DNA of 64,000 nucleotides from Fen-549 sp050011315 (GTDB lineage: Bacteria; Actinomycetota; Thermoleophilia; Gaiellales; Gaiellaceae), in contig JBEKJI010000003.1 in assembly GCA_050011315.1 (NCBI GenBank), positions 62,001-126,000 of the forward strand, written 5' to 3'. Each line of letters begins with the position of its first letter. Position 1 is the first letter of the stretch. The notes under the pieces are model-generated. The model was not told the origin of the DNA. It saw only the letters and a program-made list of their open reading frames with translations, and ran no database searches. The position numbers and the translations under genes are program-made. Shown one piece after another: positions 1-9,055 of the stretch.

Positions 1-82
1 GTGGCGGCCGGCCGTCCTGTCCGCTACGGCGCCCGCCGACGTTGATCGGCATGGCCGAATTCGGCGCGGGCGGCGGCGGCGC

Positions 83-1819
83 TCAGACGAGGTCGCTCGG
101 GGAGAGCGCCTCCTCTTCCTCTTCTTCGTGGATGTACCTGGCACCGCGGAGCCAGGAGGCCCAGGCGGCGAGCAAACACATGACGATCGAGAAGGTGAGG
201 ATGATCACGAGCCCGTGCTTGAACGGGTCGGAGATGAGCGACGGGAAGAAGCTGCGGCTGGTCAGGTGAGCCTGCTGCGCCGGTGTCAGCGTGGCCAGCA
301 CCTTGGGGCCGAGTAGCGATTGCAGCGGGTTCGAACCGAGGAAAGCGGCAAAGAGATAGCCGACGGCGGGGAGGTGGGCGAGTGAGTTCGCCGTTTCGTT
401 CGGGACTCCGTTGGCGGTGAGCCCCGCGAAGAGCGCATGCGGGACGTGGCTCGTGAGCCCGATGATCATCAGCGAGAAGAAGATCGCGATCGAGACCGGC
501 ATGCCGGTGTTCTGGAAGGTGACGCGCATGCCGGAGGCAACGCCGCGGTAGCGAGCGGGGACGCTGTTCATGATCGAGGTCGTGTTCGGCGCCGCGAACA
601 GGCCGAAGGCGACGCCGTTCGCGAAGATCGTGAGCGCGAACAGCCAGTAGGTGAAGTCGACCGGCAGCGCCATCATGCCGCCGAAGGTGGCGGCGGCGAG
701 CAGCATGCCGCCGGTCGCGAACGGTCGCGCCCCGAACTTGTCGGAGAGCCAGCCCGAGACCGGTCCGGCGGCGAGGAAGCCGGCGTTGAGCGGGATCATG
801 TAGATGCCGGCCCAGAGCGGCGTTCGCTCGAAGCTGTAGCCGTGCTCGGGCAGCCAGATCCCCTGCAGCCAGATGATCAGCATGAACATCAGGCCGCCGC
901 GCCCGACCGAGCCGAGAAAACCGGCTGCGTTTCCGGCCGAGAAGGGGCGGATGCGGAAGAGGTCGAGCTGGAACATTGGCTCGGCTGTCCGCCGCTCGAC
1001 GAAAACAAACAGGGTCAGAAGCAGGAGACCAGAGACGAGCATCGAGATGACGAATGGGTTCGTCCAGCCCATCGTGTTCCCGCCGTAGGGGCGAATCCCG
1101 TAGGTCGCGCCGATGAGGACCATCGTCAGGCCGGCGGCGAAGGCGAGGTTTCCGAGCCAGTCGATGCGAGCCGGCGTCCGCTTGCCGAGCTCTTTCAGCT
1201 TCCAGTACGACCAGACGGTCCCGAAAAGGCCGATCGGCACGTTGATGACGAAGACGAGCCGCCAGTCGTAGCGAGCGAGCAGGCCGCCGGCGAGCAGGCC
1301 GATGAAGGTGCCGGCGAGTCCGACGACCTGGTTGAGGCCGAGCGCGAGGCCGCGCCTCTCCGCCGGGAAGGCGTCCGTCAAGAGCGCCGCGGTGTTCGCC
1401 ATCAGCATCGCGCCGCCGACCGCCTGCACCATCCGCAGCACGATCAGCTCGAGGGCGGCGGTCGGCCCCGTTGACCAGACGAGCGAAAGCAGGATCGAGG
1501 CGATCGTGAAGACGAGGAAGCCAAGGTTGTACATCCGTACCCGGCCGAACATGTCGCCGAGCCGGCCCAGGTTCACGACCAGCACGGCCGTGACGACCAT
1601 ATAGCCCATCAGCATCCAGAGCAGGTAGTTGAAGTTGCCCGGGCCGAGCGGGTCGAGGTGGATACCGCGGAAGATCGCCGGCATGGCGATCATCACGCTC
1701 GACATGTTGAGCGTCGCCATCAGCATGCCGAGCGTCGTGTTCGACAACACAATCCAGCGGTAGTGAGGCCCGACCGGTGCGTCGGCTTCGCCGCGCCGCG
1801 GCGGCCGGAGCCGCTTCAT
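83..1819 (-). CDS. MFS multidrug exporter, DHA2 (EmrB/QacA-like) family
   Basis: Predicted 14-TM drug:proton antiporter of the cytoplasmic membrane. The protein shows a long hydrophobic series beginning at RWIVLSNTTLGMLMATLN, the MFS motif A region NLGRLGDMFGRVRMY after the second helix, and an antiporter-type segment NQVVGLAGTFIG in helix 5, with about 578 residues from the chosen start, usual for DHA2. An upstream extension to 1903 is open, but the extra 28 residues are Arg/Ser/Ala-rich and unlike MFS N-termini, so the ATG at 1819 (MKRLRPPRRGEAD) is preferred; a GTG at 1831 is possible. Substrate cannot be told. Copy 1 of the ~80-bp repeat lies about 115 bp upstream of this gene. No regulator gene is adjacent. 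Confidence 0.88.
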   Translation of the reverse strand: MKRLRPPRRGEADAPVGPHYRWIVLSNTTLGMLMATLNMSSVMIAMPAIFRGIHLDPLGPGNFNYLLWMLMGYMVVTAVLVVNLGRLGDMFGRVRMYNLGFLVFTIASILLSLVWSTGPTAALELIVLRMVQAVGGAMLMANTAALLTDAFPAERRGLALGLNQVVGLAGTFIGLLAGGLLARYDWRLVFVINVPIGLFGTVWSYWKLKELGKRTPARIDWLGNLAFAAGLTMVLIGATYGIRPYGGNTMGWTNPFVISMLVSGLLLLTLFVFVERRTAEPMFQLDLFRIRPFSAGNAAGFLGSVGRGGLMFMLIIWLQGIWLPEHGYSFERTPLWAGIYMIPLNAGFLAAGPVSGWLSDKFGARPFATGGMLLAAATFGGMMALPVDFTYWLFALTIFANGVAFGLFAAPNTTSIMNSVPARYRGVASGMRVTFQNTGMPVSIAIFFSLMIIGLTSHVPHALFAGLTANGVPNETANSLAHLPAVGYLFAAFLGSNPLQSLLGPKVLATLTPAQQAHLTSRSFFPSLISDPFKHGLVIILTFSIVMCLLAAWASWLRGARYIHEEEEEEALSPSDLV

Positions 1820-1934
1820 AGCCGCGCTCACCGCTCGAGTCTCCAGGCGAGCGTGCGCGGACGAGCCAGCGTCCGGGCAAGACCCGGTTCTAGCACCGTC
1901 CATCGCAATCTGTCAGTCATCTCGCCCATTTGCG

Positions 1935-2014
1935 CCTCATGAGACAGCTTTCCAACCCTGCTCCCGAGATTAAGGATCTCAGCGAGGTGCCCATCAAGGA
2001 CTAGCACGAGTCCT
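1935..2014. repeat. ~80-bp structured intergenic repeat, copy 1
   Basis: Starts with CCTCATGAGACAGCTTTCC, continues with AACCCTGCTCCCGAG and ends with a GGACTAGCACGAGTCC hairpin. Two diverged relatives are at 5940-6028 and 8976-9055; termini and the hairpin-forming parts are the best conserved. Coding content and function unknown. Strand of any transcript is undetermined. Confidence 0.6.
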
Positions 2015-2219
2015 TCTACCCGGTCCTAATTGGGCAACTTCACAACTTCTCTGGATCGCTCGTAACCTTGTTCGCCTCGCGGCGTGATTCTAAGCGGATT
2101 GTTGTTCGCCCTTCGGAACCCTGAAGGAACTCCTCGCAGCAGAAGGACCACCTGCTCGAGGTTACGACGCTAGTACCAATCTGAGATAAGTGGATGTAGG
2201 CAATCCGGGGAAGGCCTAA

Positions 2220-2777
2220 GTGTGGAATCCCTTGGTGGTGTCGGAACGCCGAACGCGAGCCCAAGTCGCACTTGAGTGCAAGGCGCCAGAGGAAGATCTC
2301 CGTGAAGTCGAGCGGATTCTGCGCGTTGCAGGCATCGAAGCCGACGTCAAGGCGAGCGTCATGCGGTTTTGCGAGGGGGAATTGCCCTGGTTGCTTATCA
2401 TCCAGGCTCCTCTCGCCACCTTCCTGTCTGCGTACGCAGCAGCTGCGGCCGGAGACGCCTGGCAGGGTACATAACACCTCGTCCATGAACTCAGCGCCGC
2501 GCGAAGACGCTCAGGTAAGCCAGAAGGCGAGATCCGGCTTGAGACTGATGAGCACGTTTTCTTCGTAAGAGACGCTATCCGGAATGAGGCATTCCGAGCG
2601 CTCATCGAGAAGCACTTCGAGCCGGGTTGGTACGAATGGGACAACGAGAGATTGGAATGGCGCCGTCGTGGGCCCCGACGAGACGAAATCCATCCCGTCG
2701 TGCCGACTAGTTCTTGGGCTGGAGTTGCTTCAGGGTGTTCGCACCGTGGCCTTCGATGCGTTCGGGTATTCGGTTAG
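2220..2777 (+). pseudogene. Unrecognised gene broken by one in-frame TAA
   Basis: GTG start at 2220 preceded by GGGGAAGG about six bases upstream. The first 84 codons read as a normal soluble protein (e.g. ALECKAPEEDLREVERILRV) and stop at TAA 2472-2474. The same frame then stays open for about 100 codons with clearly protein-like composition (LETDEHVFFVRDAIRNEAF, EKHFEPGWYEWDNERLEW) to TAG 2775-2777. The simplest reading is one ~185-residue gene inactivated by a single nonsense change (or a sequencing error). Alternatively only the first part is expressed. The family was not recognised. Local GC is lower than in neighbouring genes, suggesting transfer. Confidence 0.5.
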
Positions 2778-2782
2778 GACAG

Positions 2783-3949
2783 CTAGCCGAGCTTCGTCAG
2801 GAGATCGGCGAAGGGTAGGAAGACGATGCGCCCTTGATTGGTGGCCTTGGGTAGGTTGTACGAGTAGTACAGGCCGGTGGACTCGATCTGCGCGTCCACA
2901 GGTCCCGCGCCCGGGACGGTGATGGTCAGGTTCTTTCCGTTCGAGAGGCGCACCACGTGGACGGCGAGGCCGCGCACGTAGACGGCGAGGCCGTCTTTCA
3001 GGTCGCGCAGAACCGGCTTCGAGGAGCCGGCGGCGAGTGGGATCGTCTTCGTGAGCGAACCGGACGCGACGTTGTAGACCTCCAGGCTCCCGTTACGCAG
3101 GGTGACCAGCTGCGAGCCCTGGAGCGCGGTACCTGAGAAGGTGCCGGCCGGCACGGCGATCTGCTTCAGGACGACGCCGGTCGCAGAGAGGAGCGTCACC
3201 GCTCCGCTCGGCGCCTGCACAGCGACACGGCCGGCATCCACAGCCACGGCGGCAAGTGTCTGCTGCGCGGTGATGCGCCCGACGTTATAGGAGTAGGGAG
3301 CTTGTGCGTCAGGTGCAGAGCGGATGACGACGCTCCTATTCCCGACGACCTTCTCCAGCTGCTGATCGCTGTAGATCAGGATCTCCTTGTCGGCGGGAGC
3401 AGGCTGGGCGCATGTCGCCAGCGAGTCCTCCGCGGACTCCCCCGCGGGGACGGCCGAGCAGACGCTCCAGCTGTTGTAGACGAGCAGGCCGCCGTGACCG
3501 ACCACGTTCTCGACGTAGCCTCCGTCCGGTTGTTCGCCCGCTCCATTCCCGTTCGAGGTGAAGGCGCTGACCATCGCCGACTTCCTGGCACCGAGCACGC
3601 GGCTGTGCACGCTGAGCTCGAGATCGTTTCCTCCGACCCCTTCGATCCAGGCGACACGCGTACCCGCGAGCGCGATCCCCGGCACCTCGTTCATCGCCCC
3701 TTCGTCGGCGGGGCAATTCACGCCCGTGTTGAACCTCACCGTCTTCTTAGTCGCGGTGTTCCAGGCGACGATCTTGAAGCAGGCATTCGTCGCACCCTCC
3801 ACAGCAGCGACACGAGACCCGTCGGCAGAGATCTCGGTGATCACGCCCCGTTCGCTGAGAATCGATGTCGCCTTGGCCGAGGAGGACGCTGCGGCCGGAA
3901 GCAGGCCGGCGACGAGGAGCGCCGGGACGGTGAGGTGCGCTCGTCTCAT
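2783..3949 (-). CDS. Secreted beta-propeller (TolB/WD40-like) protein
   Basis: About 388 residues. Begins with a signal peptide (MRRAHLTVPALLVAGLLPAAAS) followed by repeated strands with motifs such as GSRVAAVEG, TRVAWIEG, GRVAVQAPSG and GLAVYVRGLAVHV, typical of degenerate propeller blades that alternate a hydrophobic strand with a turn. Probably extracytoplasmic binding or structural; no catalytic motif seen. Start at ATG 3949 is fixed by GGGGGAGG eight to ten bases upstream; an open extension to 4009 has no ribosome site. It lies tail-to-head after the RCC1 gene 4061-5587 on the same strand with about 110 bp between. Confidence 0.65.
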   Translation of the reverse strand: MRRAHLTVPALLVAGLLPAAASSSAKATSILSERGVITEISADGSRVAAVEGATNACFKIVAWNTATKKTVRFNTGVNCPADEGAMNEVPGIALAGTRVAWIEGVGGNDLELSVHSRVLGARKSAMVSAFTSNGNGAGEQPDGGYVENVVGHGGLLVYNSWSVCSAVPAGESAEDSLATCAQPAPADKEILIYSDQQLEKVVGNRSVVIRSAPDAQAPYSYNVGRITAQQTLAAVAVDAGRVAVQAPSGAVTLLSATGVVLKQIAVPAGTFSGTALQGSQLVTLRNGSLEVYNVASGSLTKTIPLAAGSSKPVLRDLKDGLAVYVRGLAVHVVRLSNGKNLTITVPGAGPVDAQIESTGLYYSYNLPKATNQGRIVFLPFADLLTKLG

Positions 3950-4060
3950 CTCAGGATCCTCCCCCTCGTGGCGCGGAGAGACCGAGCCGTGCCGGCATGA
4001 GCTCTTCACTCTTCACCAGAGCCCCTCGTCTTGCTTGGCGATCCCGTTTCTCACACGAAT

Positions 4061-5587
4061 TCATGGGTTGACGTCGATCACTCTGACCGGAGTCTTGCCC
4101 CAGCTGTAGATACCGTTACCGAGCTCCCCATCCCAGCCGTCTCCCCAGCACTCGACGGTGCCGCTGGAGAGAAGGGCGCAGGTGTGAGATGCGCCGGCGC
4201 TGACCTGGGTCGCGTTCGTAATCCCGCTCACGGCGACCGGGGTCGAGCTCGATTTCGTAGTTCCGTTACCGAGCTTCCAGTCGCTGTTGTCCCCCCAACA
4301 CTCGACCGTACCGCCTGATAGCAAGGCGCAGGTGTGGTTGAAGCCGGCGCTGATCGCGATTGCGTTCGTGATCCCGCTGACCGTGACCGGTGTCGAGCTG
4401 TCGGTCTTGGTGCCGTTGCCGAGCTGGCCGGAGCCGTTGTAGCCCCAGCACTTGACCGCGCCGGTGGATAGCAGGGCGCAGGCGTGTAAGGCGTTGACGC
4501 TCACCTGGGCGGCGTTCGCGATCCCTCTGACCGCGACCGGGATCGAGCTGCTTGCCTTCGTGCCGTCGCCGAGCTGGCCGTGGAAGTTACTCCCCCAGCA
4601 GTCGGTCGAGTCGTTGGCGAGGACCGCGCAGGTGTCGTAGAGACCGGCGCTCACCTGGGCGGCGTTCGCGATTCCGCTGGCCGCGATCGGGGTCGAGCTT
4701 CCGGTCGTCGTGCCGTTGCCGAGCTGGCCTTCCTCGTTGTCGCCCCAGCAGTAGACCGCGCCGCCGCTGAGCCTGGCGCAGCTGTGGCTCAGGCTGCCGC
4801 TGCTGGCGCTGACCGCGGCGGCGCCCGTGATCCCGCCGATGCTCACCGGCACCAGGCTGCCGGCTATCGTGCCTTTGCCGAGCTGGCCGGCGCCGTTGTA
4901 GCCCCAGCACTCGACGGTGCCGCCGGAGAGAAGAGCGCAGGTGTGCTGGCCGCCGGCGCTGACGGCGGTCGCAGTCTTGATCCCGCTCGTGATGACCGGG
5001 ATCAAACCGTGCCCGTAGGGTCCGATCGTGCCGTCGCCGAGCCGGCCATCGTCGCTCAAACCCCAACAGACGACCGAGCCGCTCGAGAGGACGGCACAGG
5101 TGTCAGCGTCGCCAGCGCTGATGGCAGCGACGTTCGAGAGGTACTTGGGGCTGACGACCTCGAACGTCAGCAAGACGCTGTTTGTGTCGGAAGAGAGCTT
5201 CAGCCGGTAATGGCCGATCGTGATCAGCTGCATCCCGCTCAGATACTTGAAGAGATTGCTGACGGTCGTCGTGTGGGAGCCGTGGAAGCTCCTATTCCGT
5301 TTCGAGTACACAACGGTCGGCCACTCCGCCCCGTTCTGGCGCATGATCTGGTAGGCGAAGCTCTTGCTCGGCGAGGAGAACGTGTAGACGAGCTTGACCT
5401 TGTCCGCGAGCACGGCCGAGAAGCTGGTATTCGTCAGGTGGGCCGTGAGCTTCCCGGCGAGCCTCGCCGATACGGTCGCCTGCTTTGCCTGCGCCGTGGC
5501 ACTCGATGGAATCCCACTTGCCAGCAGAACTACCAGCGTTCCACTCAGCAAGAAACCGCTCGTGGCGGCTCGAGTGCGAAAGAGCAT
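4061..5587 (-). CDS. Secreted RCC1-repeat protein (7 repeats)
   Basis: 508 residues. Signal peptide at 1-33 ending SSATAQA; then an extracellular beta-domain (about 38-145) containing KVKLVYTFSSPSKSFAYQ and HYRLKLSSDTNSVLLTFEV; then seven RCC1/alpha-tubulin-suppressor-like repeats of about 50 residues, each with the pattern HTCALLSGGTVECWG...GQLGNGT. Seven is exactly one closed propeller. Every repeat has a Cys in the HTCAL strand and a Cys ten residues later in CWG, suggesting one disulphide per blade in an exported protein. The N-terminal domain is shared with the GH16 protein at 7145-8638. Function of the exported propeller is unknown. Copy 2 of the ~80-bp repeat is about 350 bp upstream. 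Confidence 0.82.
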   Translation of the reverse strand: MLFRTRAATSGFLLSGTLVVLLASGIPSSATAQAKQATVSARLAGKLTAHLTNTSFSAVLADKVKLVYTFSSPSKSFAYQIMRQNGAEWPTVVYSKRNRSFHGSHTTTVSNLFKYLSGMQLITIGHYRLKLSSDTNSVLLTFEVVSPKYLSNVAAISAGDADTCAVLSSGSVVCWGLSDDGRLGDGTIGPYGHGLIPVITSGIKTATAVSAGGQHTCALLSGGTVECWGYNGAGQLGKGTIAGSLVPVSIGGITGAAAVSASSGSLSHSCARLSGGAVYCWGDNEEGQLGNGTTTGSSTPIAASGIANAAQVSAGLYDTCAVLANDSTDCWGSNFHGQLGDGTKASSSIPVAVRGIANAAQVSVNALHACALLSTGAVKCWGYNGSGQLGNGTKTDSSTPVTVSGITNAIAISAGFNHTCALLSGGTVECWGDNSDWKLGNGTTKSSSTPVAVSGITNATQVSAGASHTCALLSSGTVECWGDGWDGELGNGIYSWGKTPVRVIDVNP

Positions 5588-6102
5588 GGCACCGATGGTA
5601 CGCGGTTCCCGAGCGAATGTTTCATTTCTTTATATTGCCCATACGTGATCTGAGGCTCGGTATTCGCTCGAGCGCCGACCCGAACGAGGCTCGTCCGGCC
5701 CCCGGCTAGCCGACGCCGCTCGCAGTAGGCGATCATCTCTGCGTGGATCTCGCGCCTGCTCATGACGACCGTGTGCAGGGCTCGGTTGGGCTGGCGGTCA
5801 CCTCCCTTGTCGAGCCTGTGACGGAACACCTGGCCCGAGGAGGCAGGAGGGGGAGCTGCGCCTGCCTTGCAACCAGCGACCTCACAAAGAGCCCGCTACC
5901 AGGATTGGAAAGACGTGCGTTTGCTCCCGGAGGCATACACCTCATGAGACAGCTTCCTAACCCTGGTCCCGAGGTGCGAGGTCTCGACGAGGCGCCTGCT
6001 AGGCCGTCGAGGAACTGCCTCGAGTCCTCTTAACTCAGAGGACGGCGTTCAAACCCCTCTCAGCCGCTCGCGGTCTCTGCGGAGAGCTCGGCCTGCTGCC
6101 CA
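5588..6102. other. Non-coding stretch with repeat copy 2
   Basis: No convincing gene. Small open frames on both strands (e.g. 5545-5829 minus, 5743-6033 plus) have composition of neighbouring non-coding DNA. The only recognisable element is the ~80-bp repeat at 5940-6028. Confidence 0.5.
5940..6028. repeat. ~80-bp structured intergenic repeat, copy 2
   Basis: Begins CCTCATGAGACAGCTTCC, has CCCGAGGTGCGAGGTCTCG and ends CTCGAGTCCT. Closest in order of elements to copies at 1935 and 8976, with a few extra bases before the terminal hairpin. Confidence 0.6.
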
Positions 6103-6717
6103 TCATTCCGAGCTAGCCGAGCAAGCGCCGATGACCTGATCGGCGGTCACCCACACGTAGCAGGTCTCGGGGATGACGATGCCATCCCAGACCGACGGGC
6201 GTTCCCCGGCCTCCTGACCGCCCAACCTGGCGTAGACGGCGCGGAAGCGATTCTGCGTGAACGAGTACAGAGAGATCGGCTCGCCGCCATGATCGCGAAT
6301 CCAACTGGCGGCCACGGCCAGCAGGCGCCGCCCAACACCCTGGCGGCGCAAGCCAGCCGCGACAAAGAGCCGCGTGATCTCGCTCCGGGCGCTGCGGACA
6401 GGCTCGTCCAGCAGCTTGCAGCACACGAAGCCGCCCACCACCCCGTCGATCTCCGCGACTGCCACTGACATCCGCGAGCTAGCCGAGGCGAGGATCGCAC
6501 TCCACTCGTGTTCCCGCGCGGACAGGTTTCGCGCCTGCATGACCGGCTCCGGCACGAAGGCTCGGAACTCCTCCCACCCTTGTACATGCAGGGCCGCGAT
6601 CTCAGGCACGTCGCGCGGTTCGGCCTTGCGGATCCGCAGGCGATCTACAGCGGAGAGATCGAAGCGGCGCACGCGCTCAGTATCGCCGACCTGTTCATAC
6701 GCGGGCGCAGCTCGCAC
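6103..6717 (-). CDS. GNAT family N-acetyltransferase
   Basis: 204 residues. Motif order fits the GNAT fold: N-terminal RKAEPRDVPEIAALHVQGW, a central strand AVAEIDGVVGGFVCC, then the acetyl-CoA binding segment ITRLFVAAGLRRQGVGRRLL (R/Q-x-x-G-x-G/A type) and a C-terminal ISLYSFTQNRFRAVYARLG where the N-R-A-V-Y pattern is typical of GNAT helix 4. It would transfer an acetyl group from acetyl-CoA to an unknown amine in the cytoplasm. Isolated, monocistronic. The first ~25 residues are poorly conserved-looking, so a slightly later start is possible. Confidence 0.82.
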   Translation of the reverse strand: MRAAPAYEQVGDTERVRRFDLSAVDRLRIRKAEPRDVPEIAALHVQGWEEFRAFVPEPVMQARNLSAREHEWSAILASASSRMSVAVAEIDGVVGGFVCCKLLDEPVRSARSEITRLFVAAGLRRQGVGRRLLAVAASWIRDHGGEPISLYSFTQNRFRAVYARLGGQEAGERPSVWDGIVIPETCYVWVTADQVIGACSASSE

Positions 6718-6855
6718 GCGCCTGACTAGAGGCGAGAAGAGAGAGCTCGCGACGACTCCGGTTCTCGTAGCGTTCGGAGTCCGCGTAGGAGCATCGGCGG
6801 GATAGCTTCCTGTCGCCGAGGAGCTACTTTAGAAGCCGGGTTTCGCCGGGCGATT

Positions 6856-6928
6856 TGCCCCCAGCGGGATTCGAACCCGCGCTGCAGCCTTGAAAGGGCT
6901 GTGACCTGGGCCGCTAGTCGATGGGGGC
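6856..6928 (-). tRNA. tRNA-Glu (anticodon UUC), copy 1
   Basis: Read on the minus strand: acceptor GCCCCCA pairs with TGGGGGC, discriminator A, anticodon arm CAGCC-CTTTCAA-GGCTG giving anticodon UUC, T-arm CGCGGGTTCGAATCCCGC. 73 nt, CCA not encoded. Differs from the copy at 11983-12055 at one D-loop position. Confidence 0.95.
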
Positions 6929-7144
6929 GGCCAGGCAAGGATGCCGCAGAGTCCCAGCTCGAATCCGAGTTCTCTCGGCCTACAACTGGCGCGAAGGCCA
7001 TAACAGCGAGCGAGAAGCGGCGGTGCGAAGCGCGCGAGTGCAGTCGCTTGGCGAGCAAGCGCTTGGCGAGCACCCCGAGCTGTCGCCTGCAGAATCCCGA
7101 GGAAAGGCAGATGGGCGTATCGAGACAAGGGGAATATCATCTCT

Positions 7145-8638
7145 GTGATGGTCGCTCGCGCCCGCTCTCGCCTAGCTGCGGCCGGCTTGCTGCTCACCGG
7201 CCTGGTGGCTTCGCTGCTGATCGGCGGCGCCCCCTCGGATGCCGTGGCGAAGGCCGAAGGCTCATCGCTCGCGACGGCCTCGCTCGAGCTCTCAGGCGGG
7301 AAGGTCCACGCCCACCTGACGAGGACGAGCTTCGCGCCTGCCGAAGCGAGCAAGGTCAAGCTCGTCTACAGCTTCTCGCCACCGAGTAAGAGCTTCGCCT
7401 ACGTGCTCACGCTGAAGAAGGGTGCAAGGTGGCAGACAATTAAAAGCGTCAAGAAGAAGGGAACTTTCAAGGGCTCCAGGTCGATGATGGTCAAGGAGGT
7501 TTTCGCCGGAAAGCCGGTCAAGGTGGGTAGCTACCGGCTCAAGCTCTCCGCCGACGCGAACAGCGTACTGATCAAGTTCAGAGTCGTCGGCCTGGCGCCC
7601 GTGAACACCGCTCTACCCACCATCTCCGGCACCGCCGAGCAAGGCCAGACGCTTTCTGCCTCGAGCGGTTCTTGGGGTAACTCGCCTACCTCGTATATCT
7701 ACCAGTGGCAGCACTGCGACAGCTCGGGCGTGTATTGCACCGATATCTCCGGCGCCACCTCTTCCGATTACACCGCTGGTGCTGATGACGTCGGCATGAT
7801 CTTCCACGTCGTCGTAACGGCCGCCAACTCATACGGTTCGACCGATGCCGTGTCGAGCCGGTATCCGGCGGCCGGAACCGTCTCCTCCGGTACCTCGCTC
7901 GTCTGGTCAGACGAGTTCAACGGACCGGCCGGCACCGCGCCCGACGGCGCCAAATGGACCTACGACACCGACTGCCCCGGCTGGTGGACGCAGGTAAATC
8001 AAGAACTCGAGTGTTATACGGATCGGACGGAGAACGTTCGTCAAAACGGCAGTGGCCAGGTGGAGATAGTTGCCCGGAACGAGTCTTACGGCGGCTTCCC
8101 CTATACGTCCGGGCGCATCCTAACGCAGGGGCGTTTCTCCACTACCTACGGACGCTTCGAGGCAAGGATCAAGATCCCCTCCGGCGCTGGGCTGTGGCCG
8201 GCGTTCTGGATGCTCGCGACGAATTACGTCCCGGGCGATCATTGGTACATGCACGGCGAGATCGACGTGATGGAGAACTGGGGTCATGATCCGACAACGA
8301 TTGCCGGGTCGATTCACGGCCCCAAGTGCACACCCGACTGCGTAGACAGTTGGGCCACCACCAACTACTCGCTTCCAGGCGGCGCTTCGTTCGCCGACGA
8401 CTATCACCTCTACGCGGTCGATTGGTCTCCGGGCAAAGTCGACTACTACGTCGACAACGCTCTCTACGCCACGTATACGCCGAGCAGCCTTCCGTCCGGA
8501 GCCTGGGTTGTCGATCAACATCAGCCCTTCTTCCTTCTCCTCAACCTCGCAGTCGGCGGCTGGGGTCGAGATCCCAACGCAAGCACCATCTTCCCGGCGA
8601 CGATGCTCGTCGACTACGTCCGCGTCTATAGCCACTAG
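7145..8638 (+). CDS. Secreted GH16-family glycosidase with two N-terminal accessory domains
   Basis: 497 residues (GTG at 7145; ATG at 7148 is equally possible). Signal peptide 1-34; extracellular beta-domain at about 40-140 (KVKLVYSFSPPSKSFAYVL, SYRLKLSADANSVLIKFRV) shared with the RCC1 protein 4061-5587; an Ig-like NTALPTISGTAEQGQTL repeat at about 155-245; then a GH16 catalytic domain from LVWSDEFNGPAGTAPDGAKW to the end. The GH16 active-site signature is GEIDVMENWG with nucleophile E372, D374 and acid/base E377. Upstream SGRILTQGRFSTTYGRFEARI and the GLWPAFWML block are also family hallmarks. Expected to hydrolyse beta-1,3/1,4-glucans or related polysaccharide outside the cell. It sits between the two tRNA-Glu genes. 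Confidence 0.9.
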   Translation: MMVARARSRLAAAGLLLTGLVASLLIGGAPSDAVAKAEGSSLATASLELSGGKVHAHLTRTSFAPAEASKVKLVYSFSPPSKSFAYVLTLKKGARWQTIKSVKKKGTFKGSRSMMVKEVFAGKPVKVGSYRLKLSADANSVLIKFRVVGLAPVNTALPTISGTAEQGQTLSASSGSWGNSPTSYIYQWQHCDSSGVYCTDISGATSSDYTAGADDVGMIFHVVVTAANSYGSTDAVSSRYPAAGTVSSGTSLVWSDEFNGPAGTAPDGAKWTYDTDCPGWWTQVNQELECYTDRTENVRQNGSGQVEIVARNESYGGFPYTSGRILTQGRFSTTYGRFEARIKIPSGAGLWPAFWMLATNYVPGDHWYMHGEIDVMENWGHDPTTIAGSIHGPKCTPDCVDSWATTNYSLPGGASFADDYHLYAVDWSPGKVDYYVDNALYATYTPSSLPSGAWVVDQHQPFFLLLNLAVGGWGRDPNASTIFPATMLVDYVRVYSH

Positions 8639-8940
8639 AAAACCGCCGGATACGCCTCCGATCGATTCTGGAAGCGACGGCGGTTAGAGACAGCCCGCCG
8701 GGGGCACAGGCGGAACCCATCGCGCGAAGAACCTCTGACGGAATGAGCACTCGTTAGAGGTTGTAAGGTGAAAGACGCCTGGCGCATTGAGCGTCGCGAT
8801 GCTGGTATGGCTCCTACCTACCCGACGAGCGCTACGGACGGACTCGGTAGTTCTCACATTCGCATCTTGCGTTCCGACATTCGTCGCCGCGCCTGACGTG
8901 CGCGGGCGTGGCTTGATCACGCTCGACCGAAGACGTGTCG

Positions 8941-8972
8941 CCGCCGGAAGTCGCGAGACTTTCGGCGGTTTT
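8941..8972 (+). terminator. Hairpin-T-tract terminator
   Basis: CCGCCGGAAGTC / GCGA loop / GACTTTCGGCGG followed by TTTT; 12-bp stem with one G-U. Same AAAGTC/GACTTT stem core as the hairpins at 12190, 62356 and 63056. Confidence 0.7.
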
Positions 8973-8975
8973 ACA

Positions 8976-9055
8976 CCTCATGAGACAGCTTTCGAACCCT
9001 GCTCCCGAGGTGCGAAGTCTCGGCGAGGCACCTGGGAGGGACTCGCACGAGTCCT
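8976..9055. repeat. ~80-bp structured intergenic repeat, copy 3
   Basis: CCTCATGAGACAGCTTTCG start; CTCCCGAGGTGC and GCACCTGGGAG can pair into an 11-bp stem around an inner loop, followed by the hairpin GACTCGCACGAGTC. Immediately follows the terminator at 8941-8972. Confidence 0.6.

Noticed and set aside
24..1880. 618-aa open frame antisense to the MFS gene
   Set aside because: Arg/Pro/His-rich low-complexity translation, a shadow of the GC-rich MFS gene with no ribosome site or domain.
2472..2474. Stop codon recoded as selenocysteine or pyrrolysine
   Set aside because: The codon is TAA, which is not used for either.
5545..5829. 94-aa minus-strand frame upstream of the RCC1 gene
   Set aside because: No homology, spans the RCC1 start region and has no ribosome site.
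1935..9055. ~80-bp repeats as known riboswitch (SAM, TPP, c-di-GMP) or attC site
   Set aside because: None of the conserved cores of those classes could be matched, and positions relative to gene starts are inconsistent.
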